Assembly: GCF_000981585.1 (NCBI RefSeq) | Contig: NZ_LN831776.1 | Span: forward strand, 5,067,187-5,131,186 | DNA: 64,000 bases | Source: Paenibacillus riograndensis SBR5 | GTDB lineage: Bacteria; Bacillota; Bacilli; Paenibacillales; Paenibacillaceae | Direction of reading: 5' to 3' | Part shown: one piece after another, positions 1 to 8,259 of the stretch | How the letters are laid out: each line of letters begins with the position of its first letter | Position numbering within the stretch: the first letter of the stretch is position 1 | Program-made: the position numbers and the translations under genes | Notes under the pieces: generated by a model | Databases searched by the model: none | Told to the model about the DNA's origin: nothing | The model's input: the letters and a program-made list of their open reading frames with translations, nothing else

Positions 1-763
1 CGGCTATTCGCCTCAGCTCGCCAAACTCCAGCCTGGCCGGGTCCTCCGCCCCGCAGTAATAAAACAGCGCATGCCGGACAGCCTTGCCCAGCACCTCCTC
101 TACCTCCTGAAGCAGCTGATTTTTCAGTCCGCTTACCAGCGCCGCCTGCCAGCCTGCGCCCAGCACCGTTTGGAGTTCCCGGCAGGTTTCTTTGTCCGGA
201 ATCCGGCTGAGCAGCGGAGACATCCACATGTTCTGAAACGCGAGCAGCGGATTATTTTTCGTTACCGATAGCCGGAACAACTCTTCTTCATGGCTGTCCG
301 GCAGCTGCGGAAGATAGAGCAGCGCCACATCAGCAGCCATCACCCTGCCTTCTCCCCGCGCCAGCAATTCCCGGGTGCTGTCTTCCCATTTCACCCGCTC
401 GACCAGGCGTCGGATGGTCTCATCGGCGTTCTCCACCTCCAGCAGTGTTTTGACAATATAATCAACCGCTCCCAGACGCAGCGCCTCCTGCACATAATCA
501 AACTCATGATGGCAGGTCAGCACGACGCAGCGGATGGCCGGATATCGCTGGCGGACCTGCCGGATCAGCTCGAAACCGGACATACCGGGCATCGTCAGAT
601 CCACAAACAGCAGGTCTGCTTCCTGCTCCCGGAGGAGCGTAAGCGCCGCGTTGCCGTCACCCGCCTCGCCGACGATGACCACTCCGAAGGACGACCAGTC
701 AATCAGCGAGATGAAGCCTTTGCGCACCAGACGCTCGTCATCGACTACAACAGCTTTAATCAT
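1..763 (-). CDS. YesN-type response regulator (AraC family), truncated at window edge
   Basis: Partial gene; the C-terminus lies outside the window. The visible ~254 residues begin MIKAVVVDDERLV, a receiver domain with the acidic pair DD near residues 8-9, the phosphoacceptor Asp in LLFVDLTMPG (about residue 55) and a conserved Lys in DYIVK. A linker typical of YesN regulators follows; the AraC-type DNA-binding domain expected from the family is not visible. The ATG overlaps the end of the upstream sensor kinase by 8 bp, so the two are translationally coupled. It probably receives phosphate from that kinase and activates the adjacent LplBCA-type sugar transporter; this is inferred from gene order. 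Confidence 0.9.
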   Translation of the reverse strand, partial: MIKAVVVDDERLVRKGFISLIDWSSFGVVIVGEAGDGNAALTLLREQEADLLFVDLTMPGMSGFELIRQVRQRYPAIRCVVLTCHHEFDYVQEALRLGAVDYIVKTLLEVENADETIRRLVERVKWEDSTRELLARGEGRVMAADVALLYLPQLPDSHEEELFRLSVTKNNPLLAFQNMWMSPLLSRIPDKETCRELQTVLGAGWQAALVSGLKNQLLQEVEEVLGKAVRHALFYYCGAEDPARLEFGELRRIA

Positions 764-2507
764 CGAAGTCCTCCTTGCCCTTTATAGGAATGATAATGGA
801 TACGGTAGTTCCTTCATTGGCAGCGCTATGGATTTGCAGCGTCATCTGCTCTCCGTAATACGTCCTCAGCATACGCATGACGTACGAGAATCCGATCCCA
901 AGCCCGCGCCCCGCTACCCCGTCATCCGCGAGCAGCTCTGCGATTTGGGCCTCATCCATGCCGGTTCCGCTATCCCTCACACATAGCTGCACTTCCCCGG
1001 GGCCATGGGCCGTAATAATCACATCCACCCTGCCGTTGTCGCTAAGACCATGATAAATCGAGTTTTCCACCAGCGGCTGCAGCAGGAACCGGGGGACAGC
1101 TGCGTCCAGCACCGTCTCATCCGCCTGCACGTTGAACTCAAATTCATAGTCATAGCGGATGCGCTGCAGCTCCATATAATTGCGTATCGCTTCAATTTCC
1201 TCGCCGATCGTAACAATAATGCTCTGCTTGCCGAGGTTATAATGGAGCACCTTCACCAGCAGCGTGACCAGCTTGTCGATCTCCTTCTGGCCGTTCAGCC
1301 GGGCCAGCCATTGTACGGTATTCAGTGTGTTATGCAGAAAATGGGGGTTGATCTGACTGAGCAGCTTCTCGATTTCGAACTGGCTTTTCTGCTTCTCATT
1401 GCGGGCTACAGCCAGAATCAGCTCATTGACCTGATCCTTCATCTGCTGAAAGTTCATCAGCACGAAATCGAACTCTGCAACGTTCGTAAAAGCTACCGGA
1501 GCCGTTACATTCTCCGCCATCCGGATAATTTCGAGGTTCACCTTGCGCAAGGGGCCGTAGATCCTTTTCCAGATCAGCCAGGCCAGCAATCCGGCAAACA
1601 GCAGGGTCGAGAGGGCGAGCAAAATCATTTTGTAGAACCAGGAAGAGATTTCACTATTGAATACCGATTTCTTCACTGCGGCCACAAGCTTCCAGCCCTG
1701 CAGGCTCTCGTAGCGGAACAGATGATAGCCATCCAGCACCTCATGGGCAGGGCCCGTGCTTGCCCGGGCTGCTTCGACAACAGATGCAGGCAATTCGCCG
1801 TCAATCACATGAATATCTGTGTTATTCTGGTTGACCAGCAGATGATTCACCTGCATCCCGTAAGCCTGCGGATTGAAGATTTTGCGCAGCAGGCTGTAAT
1901 TCGTCTCCAGATAGATGTACAGCTCATGCTGTCCGTTCACACGCACGATCCGCCGCTCCGAAAAAACAACATTGTCGCCAACCGCGTACATCGTCCCGTG
2001 CGGCCCGTAATAATCAGCCCCGTTGTAGCGCATAAAGGCCGGGAGTCTGCCGGGATCGAAATCCCGCCGGGTACTCATATTGGTGAACAGAACAGGGTCA
2101 TCGCTGCCTGGCATAATATAAGCTGTTAAGCCGATGTAAGGATTGGTGAAGTTGACAAGATTGATCTTCTGGTTGATGGAATTCATGATCTGGGATTTGC
2201 GGTAAATCTGTTTCTCCTCCAGAAAAGAAGACATCTCTTCCACGATCTGACCATCCAGCGCAAACTGCTTGGAGGCAAAATCCAGATTATCGATGGCGTT
2301 CTCCAGGACCAGCGCCTCCTGCTGCAGGCCTGCACTGATGCCGCTGCCGATTTTGCCGGAAAGAATGGAATAAATCGAAGTATAGGATACTATTCCGACT
2401 ATAAGCAGCGGCAGCAGCGTCCCGACGAGCAGATACATCACCAGGGTCGTCCGCAGCGACTGGCCTGCCGGCGCCTGCCGGCGCGCTTTCCTTTTGAGTA
2501 TCCGCAC
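756..2507 (-). CDS. YesM-type sensor histidine kinase
   Basis: 583-residue membrane kinase of the LytS/YesM class. A transmembrane segment lies near residues 22-45, an extracytoplasmic sensory region near 46-285, a second transmembrane segment near 290-312, then a HAMP-like linker. The His_kinase box INPHFLHNTLNTVQW has the phosphoacceptor His near residue 390, and the ATPase domain shows the N box LVENSIYHG and the G box GRGLGIGFS. A GTG start is chosen because a GGGGGT ribosome binding site lies about 10 nt upstream. It follows the solute-binding lipoprotein after a weak terminator and overlaps the response regulator gene by 8 bp. The sensed ligand is unknown; an oligosaccharide is likely from the neighbours. 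Confidence 0.92.
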   Translation of the reverse strand: MRILKRKARRQAPAGQSLRTTLVMYLLVGTLLPLLIVGIVSYTSIYSILSGKIGSGISAGLQQEALVLENAIDNLDFASKQFALDGQIVEEMSSFLEEKQIYRKSQIMNSINQKINLVNFTNPYIGLTAYIMPGSDDPVLFTNMSTRRDFDPGRLPAFMRYNGADYYGPHGTMYAVGDNVVFSERRIVRVNGQHELYIYLETNYSLLRKIFNPQAYGMQVNHLLVNQNNTDIHVIDGELPASVVEAARASTGPAHEVLDGYHLFRYESLQGWKLVAAVKKSVFNSEISSWFYKMILLALSTLLFAGLLAWLIWKRIYGPLRKVNLEIIRMAENVTAPVAFTNVAEFDFVLMNFQQMKDQVNELILAVARNEKQKSQFEIEKLLSQINPHFLHNTLNTVQWLARLNGQKEIDKLVTLLVKVLHYNLGKQSIIVTIGEEIEAIRNYMELQRIRYDYEFEFNVQADETVLDAAVPRFLLQPLVENSIYHGLSDNGRVDVIITAHGPGEVQLCVRDSGTGMDEAQIAELLADDGVAGRGLGIGFSYVMRMLRTYYGEQMTLQIHSAANEGTTVSIIIPIKGKEDFDD

Positions 2508-2584
2508 TTGTTTCTTCTACCCCCAATGGAAGCGTTTTATCAAGTACTCCAAGAATACCAGATTTATCTTATTTCGAACAGAAT

Positions 2585-2616
2585 AAGGCAGAGCAGCTTC
2601 CTCACCGCCCTGCCTT
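2585..2616 (-). terminator. Stem-loop after the solute-binding protein gene
   Basis: AAGGCAGGGC pairs with GCTCTGCCTT across a 12-nt loop on the minus strand, followed by a short T-containing stretch. It lies between the lipoprotein and kinase genes and probably lowers, rather than abolishes, kinase-regulator transcription. Confidence 0.5.
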
Positions 2617-2637
2617 GCTTCTATTTGCCGGAGTGGC

Positions 2638-4491
2638 TTACTTCACACTTTTGCGGGCTTCGAACAGCTCTGCTGCTTTTTTGACCGAGAAGTCCATCAC
2701 ATCGGCATAGCCGAGTCCATTCACTTTGTCATGCATTTCTTTGTTGAGCTTGTCGTATTCCACCTGATTTTTGGCAAAAACCATCTTCCACGAAATCTGC
2801 TGAATCACGGTTCCGATCTGCTTATTTTTCTGCTCCAGCGTTTTGTCCATCGTCAGCGGTTCTTTACCGGTGAAGCCCTGAGGCGCAACGGCAAGCAGAT
2901 TATTTTTCTCAAAATACTCCTTCGCCGTCAGCACGCCCATCTTCGCTCTCCAGTCGCTATCGAGCTTCGTAGGGTTGCGCTCCAGTGATGTTGTCCACAA
3001 GTTGTGGTCATAGGGCTCGCTGGTCTGCGGATTCACCATTGCGGGCACGACAAAAGAAAAGTTCATCTGATTCGAGCCATAGTAATAGTCGCCGCCCCCG
3101 TATTCGTCTGGAACCTTCGTGTTCTGCTGATCCGCGTACGCCTTCCAGCCAAAATCGGTAACCACCGGCTTGCCGCTGCTGTCAATATCCCAGGTCAGTC
3201 CCTGCGGTCCGTTCGGCACTGCCGTTCCGCTGCCCGCAGAGATCATCGCGCCTTCAGGCGTATACATCCAGTTAAGGAACTCCATAATACGCGCAGGCTC
3301 CTTGGCTTTCGCGCCGATCGCGATGATGCCATTGCCGCCGTATACGTTGAAGCCTGTGGAATACATCAGCTCATTCTTGAACGGTACAAGTGCGAAGCCC
3401 TTGCCTTCTGCTGTTCTTTCCGGCGTATTGTAGTTGGCCGCCCCCAGCCACGGGAACCAGGAGAAAAGCAGACGTCCATCCTTATACTTCGCCACCACAT
3501 CATCAAATTTCTGCGTCAGCGAATCGGGGTCCAGCAGCCCCAACTGGTTCGCCTCGTAATACAGCTTGAGCGATTTCATGTACCAGCTGTCCTCGGAGAT
3601 GAAATCATAATATTTCTCTTCATCTGCTTTGACATAAAGCGCAGTGTCGGGGATTTCGTCATAGCCCATCATATTGGCGAACTGCTTTGCCAGCGTCATT
3701 TTGTAGTTGCCGTCCCAGTCGGACCAGAGCGAGAAGGCATAGGTTTTTTTGCCTTGCTCATTCTTGGGCTCAAGCTCCTGCATCTTCTTCAGCACAGGCA
3801 GATAATCCTCAATGGTGCTGATTTCCGGAGCCCCGATTTGCTGGTACAGATCCCAGCGCAGATCCGGTCCCCAAGTCATATCCTTCCCTTCGGAAGGTCC
3901 GGAGGGATTCGTGGCCACACCGTTCCCGATGCCGTATACCGCGCTGCCGCCGCCAAAAGCAACCTTTGCCTTCTCCACGGCCTTCGGGAACTGCTTCGTC
4001 AGATCCGCACCGTATTTATCCAGCAGCCCGTCCTGGGTCCAGTCCAGCAGCAGCTTGCCTTTGATCGCATTCGGATAGTGATTCTTATCGTCCCCGAAGA
4101 CGATAATGTCGCCGAGATTGCCGGAGGCCATCATGGCGGAGATTTTGGTGTCCCCGCCGGTTAAATTGGAAGCGACAATGTCCAGCTCGATGTTGAACTT
4201 GTCTTTGATGATTTTGGCGAACCAGCCGGTCTGCGGTCCTGCATAGTTGGCTGTGGTAGAGAATACTGTCAGCTTCAGCGGCTTGGAATGGTCGAGCGTC
4301 CCGTCACTTGGCGCCGCAGATTCAGCCGCAGCATCCGTCGCTTCAGCCGCCGGCTTGCCGGTGCTTTCCGCCGTGTTGGTTTTGCCGGAGTTGACTGAGT
4401 TACCTGAGTTTCCGTTACCTCCGCCGCAGGATGCCAGCACCAGCATCAGCACCATGCCCAGCAGAATAAGCGGCAGCTTTTTAAATTTCAT
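2638..4491 (-). CDS. LplA-type extracellular solute-binding lipoprotein
   Basis: 617-residue binding lipoprotein of an ABC importer of the LplA/YtcQ type, which delivers complex sugars or oligosaccharides to permeases at the outer face of the membrane. The start at 4491 gives a classical lipoprotein signal (MKFKKLPLILLG...) with lipobox LASC, followed by a Gly/Asn/Ser-rich linker and the binding domain. An AGGAGG site lies 8 nt upstream. A longer open frame begins at 4596, but that stretch is the leader cassette described at 4539-4575. The length fits the large family 1-like members. The gene follows two permease genes, an order common in Paenibacillus lpl/ytc clusters. The substrate cannot be deduced from sequence alone. 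Confidence 0.93.
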   Translation of the reverse strand: MKFKKLPLILLGMVLMLVLASCGGGNGNSGNSVNSGKTNTAESTGKPAAEATDAAAESAAPSDGTLDHSKPLKLTVFSTTANYAGPQTGWFAKIIKDKFNIELDIVASNLTGGDTKISAMMASGNLGDIIVFGDDKNHYPNAIKGKLLLDWTQDGLLDKYGADLTKQFPKAVEKAKVAFGGGSAVYGIGNGVATNPSGPSEGKDMTWGPDLRWDLYQQIGAPEISTIEDYLPVLKKMQELEPKNEQGKKTYAFSLWSDWDGNYKMTLAKQFANMMGYDEIPDTALYVKADEEKYYDFISEDSWYMKSLKLYYEANQLGLLDPDSLTQKFDDVVAKYKDGRLLFSWFPWLGAANYNTPERTAEGKGFALVPFKNELMYSTGFNVYGGNGIIAIGAKAKEPARIMEFLNWMYTPEGAMISAGSGTAVPNGPQGLTWDIDSSGKPVVTDFGWKAYADQQNTKVPDEYGGGDYYYGSNQMNFSFVVPAMVNPQTSEPYDHNLWTTSLERNPTKLDSDWRAKMGVLTAKEYFEKNNLLAVAPQGFTGKEPLTMDKTLEQKNKQIGTVIQQISWKMVFAKNQVEYDKLNKEMHDKVNGLGYADVMDFSVKKAAELFEARKSVK

Positions 4492-4538
4492 GGCTTTATA
4501 CCTCCTGAAAGTTATGTGGGCGTTGCTTGCTTGAAATC

Positions 4539-4575
4539 CTTCGTACAAAACCCGCTTCGAAAGCATTGACTTAAG
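4539..4575 (-). promoter_or_regulatory. Leader cassette copy 1 (lplA-type gene)
   Basis: A 37-nt block 31/37 identical to 17314-17350. It includes the small palindrome GCTTTCGAAGC and the run TTTTGTACGAAG. Its GTA codon lies exactly 60 nt before the ATG of the downstream gene, the same distance as in the L25 copy. Confidence 0.6.
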
Positions 4576-4592
4576 GCTGGTGGACACACCGG

Positions 4593-5495
4593 TCACCCTT
4601 TGACGGCACCGATCATAATGCCCTTGACAAAAAAACGCTGGAAAAACGGATACACGATCAGAATCGGCAGCACGACGATCATCGTTACGGTCATCCGCAC
4701 AGAGGTCGGTGTCTGCATATTCTGCACACTGGCCGCCATATCCGGGGAGCTGCGGATGAGCGCAGCCAGCGAGCTGGACTCATTCAAATACCGCCAGAGC
4801 AGGAACTGCAGTGTGTAGTATTTGGTATCTGTCATCAGGAAGGCCGTGTCGATGAAGGAATTCCACTGGTTGACTGCCGAAAAAATCGTAATCGTCGCCA
4901 GAATCGGTGTCGTCAGCGGGACGACAATGCTCCAGAAGGACCGCAGAACACCCGCGCCGTCCATGGCTGCGGACTCCTCCAGTGAAGGCGGAATAGCCTC
5001 CACGAAGGTTTTGACCAAGATGATGTTGAACGGGGTAATAATCGTCGGCAAAATATAGGCCAGATAATTGTTGGTCAGATGCAGATTGTGCATGGTGATA
5101 TACCAGGGAATCAGCCCTGCGCTGAAATACATGGTGACGACGACGCTGCGGTACCAGATCTGCCGCCCCCACATCTCCTTCTTCGTGAACAGATAGCCGA
5201 GAAAGGCCGAAGCGCCCACGGTAAGAAAGGTACCCGCTACGGTCCGGTATACAGACACCAGCGCCGCATGGCTGAGCCCGCTGATCCGCAGCACCTTTGA
5301 GTAGTTGTCAAAATGGATCTGCTGCGGGTAAAAATTGATATCCCCTGCTGCACTGAGATCATTCGAGCTGATGGTATTGATGAACAGGTAATAGAACGGA
5401 TAGATGCAGCTCAGGGTGAACAGACCGAAGAGCACATAGATGATTCCCTGGAACAGGGCATCGCCGGGCTTCAGCTTTTTACGCAAATGGATCAC
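4593..5495 (-). CDS. Carbohydrate ABC transporter permease, LplC/YtcP type
   Basis: About 300 residues with six predicted transmembrane segments and the EAA loop EAIPPSLEESAAMDGAG (near residues 165-182), which contacts the ATPase. It forms the membrane channel with the LplB-type protein encoded upstream. No ATPase gene is nearby; such importers usually borrow a shared MsmX-type ATPase, so energy supply in trans is inferred. The frame opens with GTG at 5495, but the AAGGAAGG site is 8 nt from a TTG at 5486, which is the better start. The gene begins 5 bp after the LplB-type stop, so they form one operon. Confidence 0.93.
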   Translation of the reverse strand: MIHLRKKLKPGDALFQGIIYVLFGLFTLSCIYPFYYLFINTISSNDLSAAGDINFYPQQIHFDNYSKVLRISGLSHAALVSVYRTVAGTFLTVGASAFLGYLFTKKEMWGRQIWYRSVVVTMYFSAGLIPWYITMHNLHLTNNYLAYILPTIITPFNIILVKTFVEAIPPSLEESAAMDGAGVLRSFWSIVVPLTTPILATITIFSAVNQWNSFIDTAFLMTDTKYYTLQFLLWRYLNESSSLAALIRSSPDMAASVQNMQTPTSVRMTVTMIVVLPILIVYPFFQRFFVKGIMIGAVKG

Positions 5496-5500
5496 CTTCC

Positions 5501-6460
5501 TTAAATGATCGACTCATCGCGCACCACCTTGGACAGCGTGTTGGCCGCAAACAGCAGAATGACGCTGACGACCGACTTCAACATACTAACCGCCGTGGCG
5601 AACGGAAAATTGTTGGCAAAAGCGATGTTGTACACATACAGGTCCAGCACTTCTATCGCATCCTTGTTCATCGCATTCTGGAAGGCAAAATACTGCTCCA
5701 TGCCGTTGTTGACAAAGTTGCCGATGGAGAGCAGCAGCAGCACGAAGAAGGTCGGGATGATGCCGGGAACAGTGATATGCCAGATTTTACGGAACCGGCT
5801 GGCCCCATCCACTTCCGCCGCTTCATACAGCTCCTGGTCTATGCCGGCAATCGCCGCCAGGTACAGGATCGCGCCCCAGCCAAGGGATTTCCACCAGTAC
5901 CAGGCAATCATGGTCAACCAGACATGCGAACTGGAAGCCAGAAAATTGAATTCCTCACTCACGACCCCGAGCTGCACCAAAATGTGGTTCACGACCCCGT
6001 TATCCACGGAGAACAGCGAAAAGGCCAGCGCGTAGACGAGAATCCAGCTGATAAAATTCGGAATCGTCGTCAGGGTCTGCACAAATTTCCGGTACCAGCC
6101 CGCCCTTATCTCCGTCAGCAGAATGGCAAAAATGACCGGAAAAACCGAAGTGGCCAGCCCCAGTGAACTCATCGCCACCGTGTTCTTCAGCACGCGCAGC
6201 ACCTCTCCGGTCTGCGTGGGATTGGCTACGAGAGTGCGGAACCACTTCAGCCCGACATACGGTGTTTCCGACAGCGGAATGCCGGGGATGAAGTCATAGA
6301 AGGCGTAGATCCACCCGCTGACCGGCAAATAATAGAACACAAAAGTCACGGCAAGAAAAGGAAGCGCCAGAAGAAACAGCTTGTATTTGTTCTGCAGCTT
6401 CCTGCGGGATGGACGGACCGGTTCCACACCGCGGAGCAGCTCGCCTGAAGGTACCCCCAT
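5501..6460 (-). CDS. Carbohydrate ABC transporter permease, LplB type
   Basis: 319 residues, six predicted membrane segments, EAA loop IDQELYEAAEVDGASRF near residues 232-248. It is the first gene of the lplB-lplC-lplA-kinase-regulator operon. The ATG is preceded by GAGGAG at suitable distance. Together with the LplC-type protein it makes the translocation path for the sugar captured by the lipoprotein. Expression is probably under CcpA control through the cre site at 6484-6500 and under the linked YesN regulator. Confidence 0.93.
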   Translation of the reverse strand: MGVPSGELLRGVEPVRPSRRKLQNKYKLFLLALPFLAVTFVFYYLPVSGWIYAFYDFIPGIPLSETPYVGLKWFRTLVANPTQTGEVLRVLKNTVAMSSLGLATSVFPVIFAILLTEIRAGWYRKFVQTLTTIPNFISWILVYALAFSLFSVDNGVVNHILVQLGVVSEEFNFLASSSHVWLTMIAWYWWKSLGWGAILYLAAIAGIDQELYEAAEVDGASRFRKIWHITVPGIIPTFFVLLLLSIGNFVNNGMEQYFAFQNAMNKDAIEVLDLYVYNIAFANNFPFATAVSMLKSVVSVILLFAANTLSKVVRDESII

Positions 6461-6483
6461 ATTGAATCTCCTCTATCCAGATT

Positions 6484-6500
6484 TTTGTTTGCGCTTTCAT
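6484..6500 (-). promoter_or_regulatory. Catabolite responsive element (cre) upstream of the lplB-type gene
   Basis: Read on the minus strand, ATGAAAGCGCAAACAAA matches the consensus WTGNAARCGNWWWCAWW at every position. It ends about 24 bp before the ATG of the first transporter gene, a location suited to CcpA repression of an operon for a non-preferred sugar. No convincing promoter was identified beside it. Confidence 0.75.
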
Positions 6501-6639
6501 TTTAGGATAAAAAACCTTTCTCCCGGTAGAGAGGCCGGAATGGCCTTCTGGGAGAGCGGTAAGACAGTTTCGGACGATTTTCACAGGCCAGCGGACGAAT
6601 TTCCCGCCGCTGGGTTTCTGTTCCTTCCAGCGAGGGCCC

Positions 6640-6760
6640 CCCGCCTGCGGTGCTCCAACAACGGCAGTTCTGCCGTTGTTTCTGCACATTCCCGCCTGCG
6701 GTGCTCCAACAGCGGCAGTTTTGCCGTTGTTTTTGCACATCCCCGCTGCGGCGCTCCCAA
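6640..6760 (+). repeat. Family C tandem repeat, 51-bp unit (locus 1)
   Basis: Units begin at 6640, 6691 and about 6742 (the last is partial). Each holds the hairpin AACAACGGCAG...CTGCCGTTGTT. The same core and spacing recur at 28097-28320, and a lone decayed copy lies at 7018-7044. Open frames across it on both strands are by-products of the repeat. The flanking 6501-6639 shows no gene. Confidence 0.8.
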
Positions 6761-6812
6761 TCAAAAAGTTTGCGAAAGAGAGCACGTATCCTCATGGCGT
6801 TTCGTTTGCTGC

Positions 6813-7000
6813 TTAAGTGGAAAAAGTATCACTAATTTGCCTGAGAATCGAGCAACCCGGCAGACTAAGTGGAAAAAGGTACATTAATACAACCCGTTTT
6901 GTTCCAAACAAGGGAATATCGCTAAATTAAGTTACCTTTTTCCACTTAAACCTCGCGATTCTTGATTTCTGAGGAATTTAAGTTCCCTTTTTCCACTTAA
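6813..7000. repeat. Family B element, copy 1 (no left hairpin module)
   Basis: Four copies of a TAAGTGGAAAAAGG-type motif: forward at 6813 and 6866, reverse at 6925 and 6975. The forward-forward-reverse-reverse order matches copies at 27570-27754 and 45991-46177. The terminator-like left module seen in the other copies is absent. The stretch 7046-7157 beyond it holds nothing recognisable. Confidence 0.8.
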
Positions 7001-7017
7001 CCTGCCACCACAGCACC

Positions 7018-7044
7018 AAACAACGGCATTTCCACCGCTATTTC
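7018..7044 (+). repeat. Single decayed family C unit
   Basis: AACAACGGCATTTCCACCGC followed by TATTTC resembles the unit core at 28180-28197, with mismatches in one hairpin arm. Confidence 0.45.
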
Positions 7045-7157
7045 TCCCCCCGCAAAAGATCAGTATCATTCCCCTAAGTAACTAAATTAATCTCACAAAG
7101 TGGAGCCTTTGTTCGGAAGCTGATTCCGGTACCTTGCGGTGCCCCCGATATCTACTT

Positions 7158-7207
7158 TTAAAAAAAGAGCCGCTCATCTGCAAGCTCCGCAAATGAACAG
7201 CTCTTTT
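7158..7207 (-). terminator. Rho-independent terminator after the FAH-family gene
   Basis: On the minus strand AAAAGAGCTGTTCATTTGC pairs with GCAGATGAGCGGCTCTTTT across a short loop and runs into a T tract. Confidence 0.85.
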
Positions 7208-7261
7208 ATATCCATCTTACTAATTACAGCGGCCGGTCCAGGCAATGGCATACTGCCCGGC

Positions 7262-8176
7262 TCAAGCCTTTTCCGCAACCATCCGGTTCGTCAGCCTTCC
7301 TAGCTTTTCAATCTCCACAGTAACCTCGTCACCCGGCTGCAGATAGACCTGCTTCTCCGGCGGATACCCCATCATGACACCCTCTGGAGTGCCGGTAAGG
7401 ATGATGTCACCCGGCGAGAGCGTCATGCAGCTGGAGATGTAGCTGATGATCTGCCTGCAGTCGAAAATCATGTCCGAGGTGTTGGAGTCCTGCCGAACTT
7501 CTCCGTTCACCGAGCAGCTGATGCGCAGCAATCCGGGATCGCCAACCTCATCTTCCGTTACCACATAGGGCCCGACCGGCGCAAACCGGTCGCAGGATTT
7601 GCCCGCCAGCCACTGGCTGGTGCGCGTCTGCAGATCACGGGCGGACAAATCATTGGCGGCAAAATAACCGAACACCGCATCCAGCGCCTCTTCCTCGCTA
7701 ACGTTTTTGGCCGTCCGGCCGATCATAATGCCCAGTTCCGCTTCGTAATCGACCTTCTGTGTCGAGTATGGAAGCGGCACTTCCATTCCGTGGCCGGACA
7801 GGCTGTTCGAAAATTTGCTGAACAGAATCGGGTATTCGGGGAGCGGCATTCCGGTTTCTTCAGCATGTCTGCGGTAGTTCAGCCCGATGCAGATGATTTT
7901 GCCGGGATCGGCTGTACACGGCGCGAATTCAAGCAAGGTTTCATCTCTGTAAAAAGCCTTTGCCCCTTCATCATGATAAGGCAGGCTATCGGCAAATTTA
8001 CGCAGGCTGTCGAGCGCCGCTTCCCCTCCATCGAGCACTTCTCTCAGCGTTGCCGGAACAGCTCCCGCCGCCCGCTGAGGGAGCGCATTCAGCGCTGCCG
8101 CCACATCCAGAATGCCCTCTTCTTTTTTCACACCCAGCCGCAGGTTCCCTGATTCCCAAAAATTCATTAGCTTCAT
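7262..8176 (-). CDS. Fumarylacetoacetate hydrolase family protein
   Basis: 304 residues. The C-terminal FAH fold is clear: metal ligands in KVDYEAELGIMIG (two Glu) and an Asp in FAANDLSARDLQ, plus the LTGTPEGVMMG motif near the end. Family members hydrolyse or hydrate acyl-pyruvates and oxo-acids in catabolic pathways; the exact substrate is not evident. The ATG has an excellent AGGAGGGGG site. It is the second gene after a SMP-30-type lactonase (83 bp apart), so a sugar-acid pathway that opens a lactone and then processes a keto-acid is a reasonable inference. Confidence 0.88.
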   Translation of the reverse strand: MKLMNFWESGNLRLGVKKEEGILDVAAALNALPQRAAGAVPATLREVLDGGEAALDSLRKFADSLPYHDEGAKAFYRDETLLEFAPCTADPGKIICIGLNYRRHAEETGMPLPEYPILFSKFSNSLSGHGMEVPLPYSTQKVDYEAELGIMIGRTAKNVSEEEALDAVFGYFAANDLSARDLQTRTSQWLAGKSCDRFAPVGPYVVTEDEVGDPGLLRISCSVNGEVRQDSNTSDMIFDCRQIISYISSCMTLSPGDIILTGTPEGVMMGYPPEKQVYLQPGDEVTVEIEKLGRLTNRMVAEKA

Positions 8177-8259
8177 ATGTGTCCCCCTCCTAACTGCAAC
8201 AGAACTTGCTTTCGAACTTCACCAGAAGGTGCCGTGTGAATCACTGCTGGCTGTGTCTT

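Noticed and set aside
6294..6887. Several open frames on both strands with repeated peptide blocks
   Set aside because: They cross the 51-bp family C units and the family B motifs; the peptide repeats are a by-product of DNA repeats.
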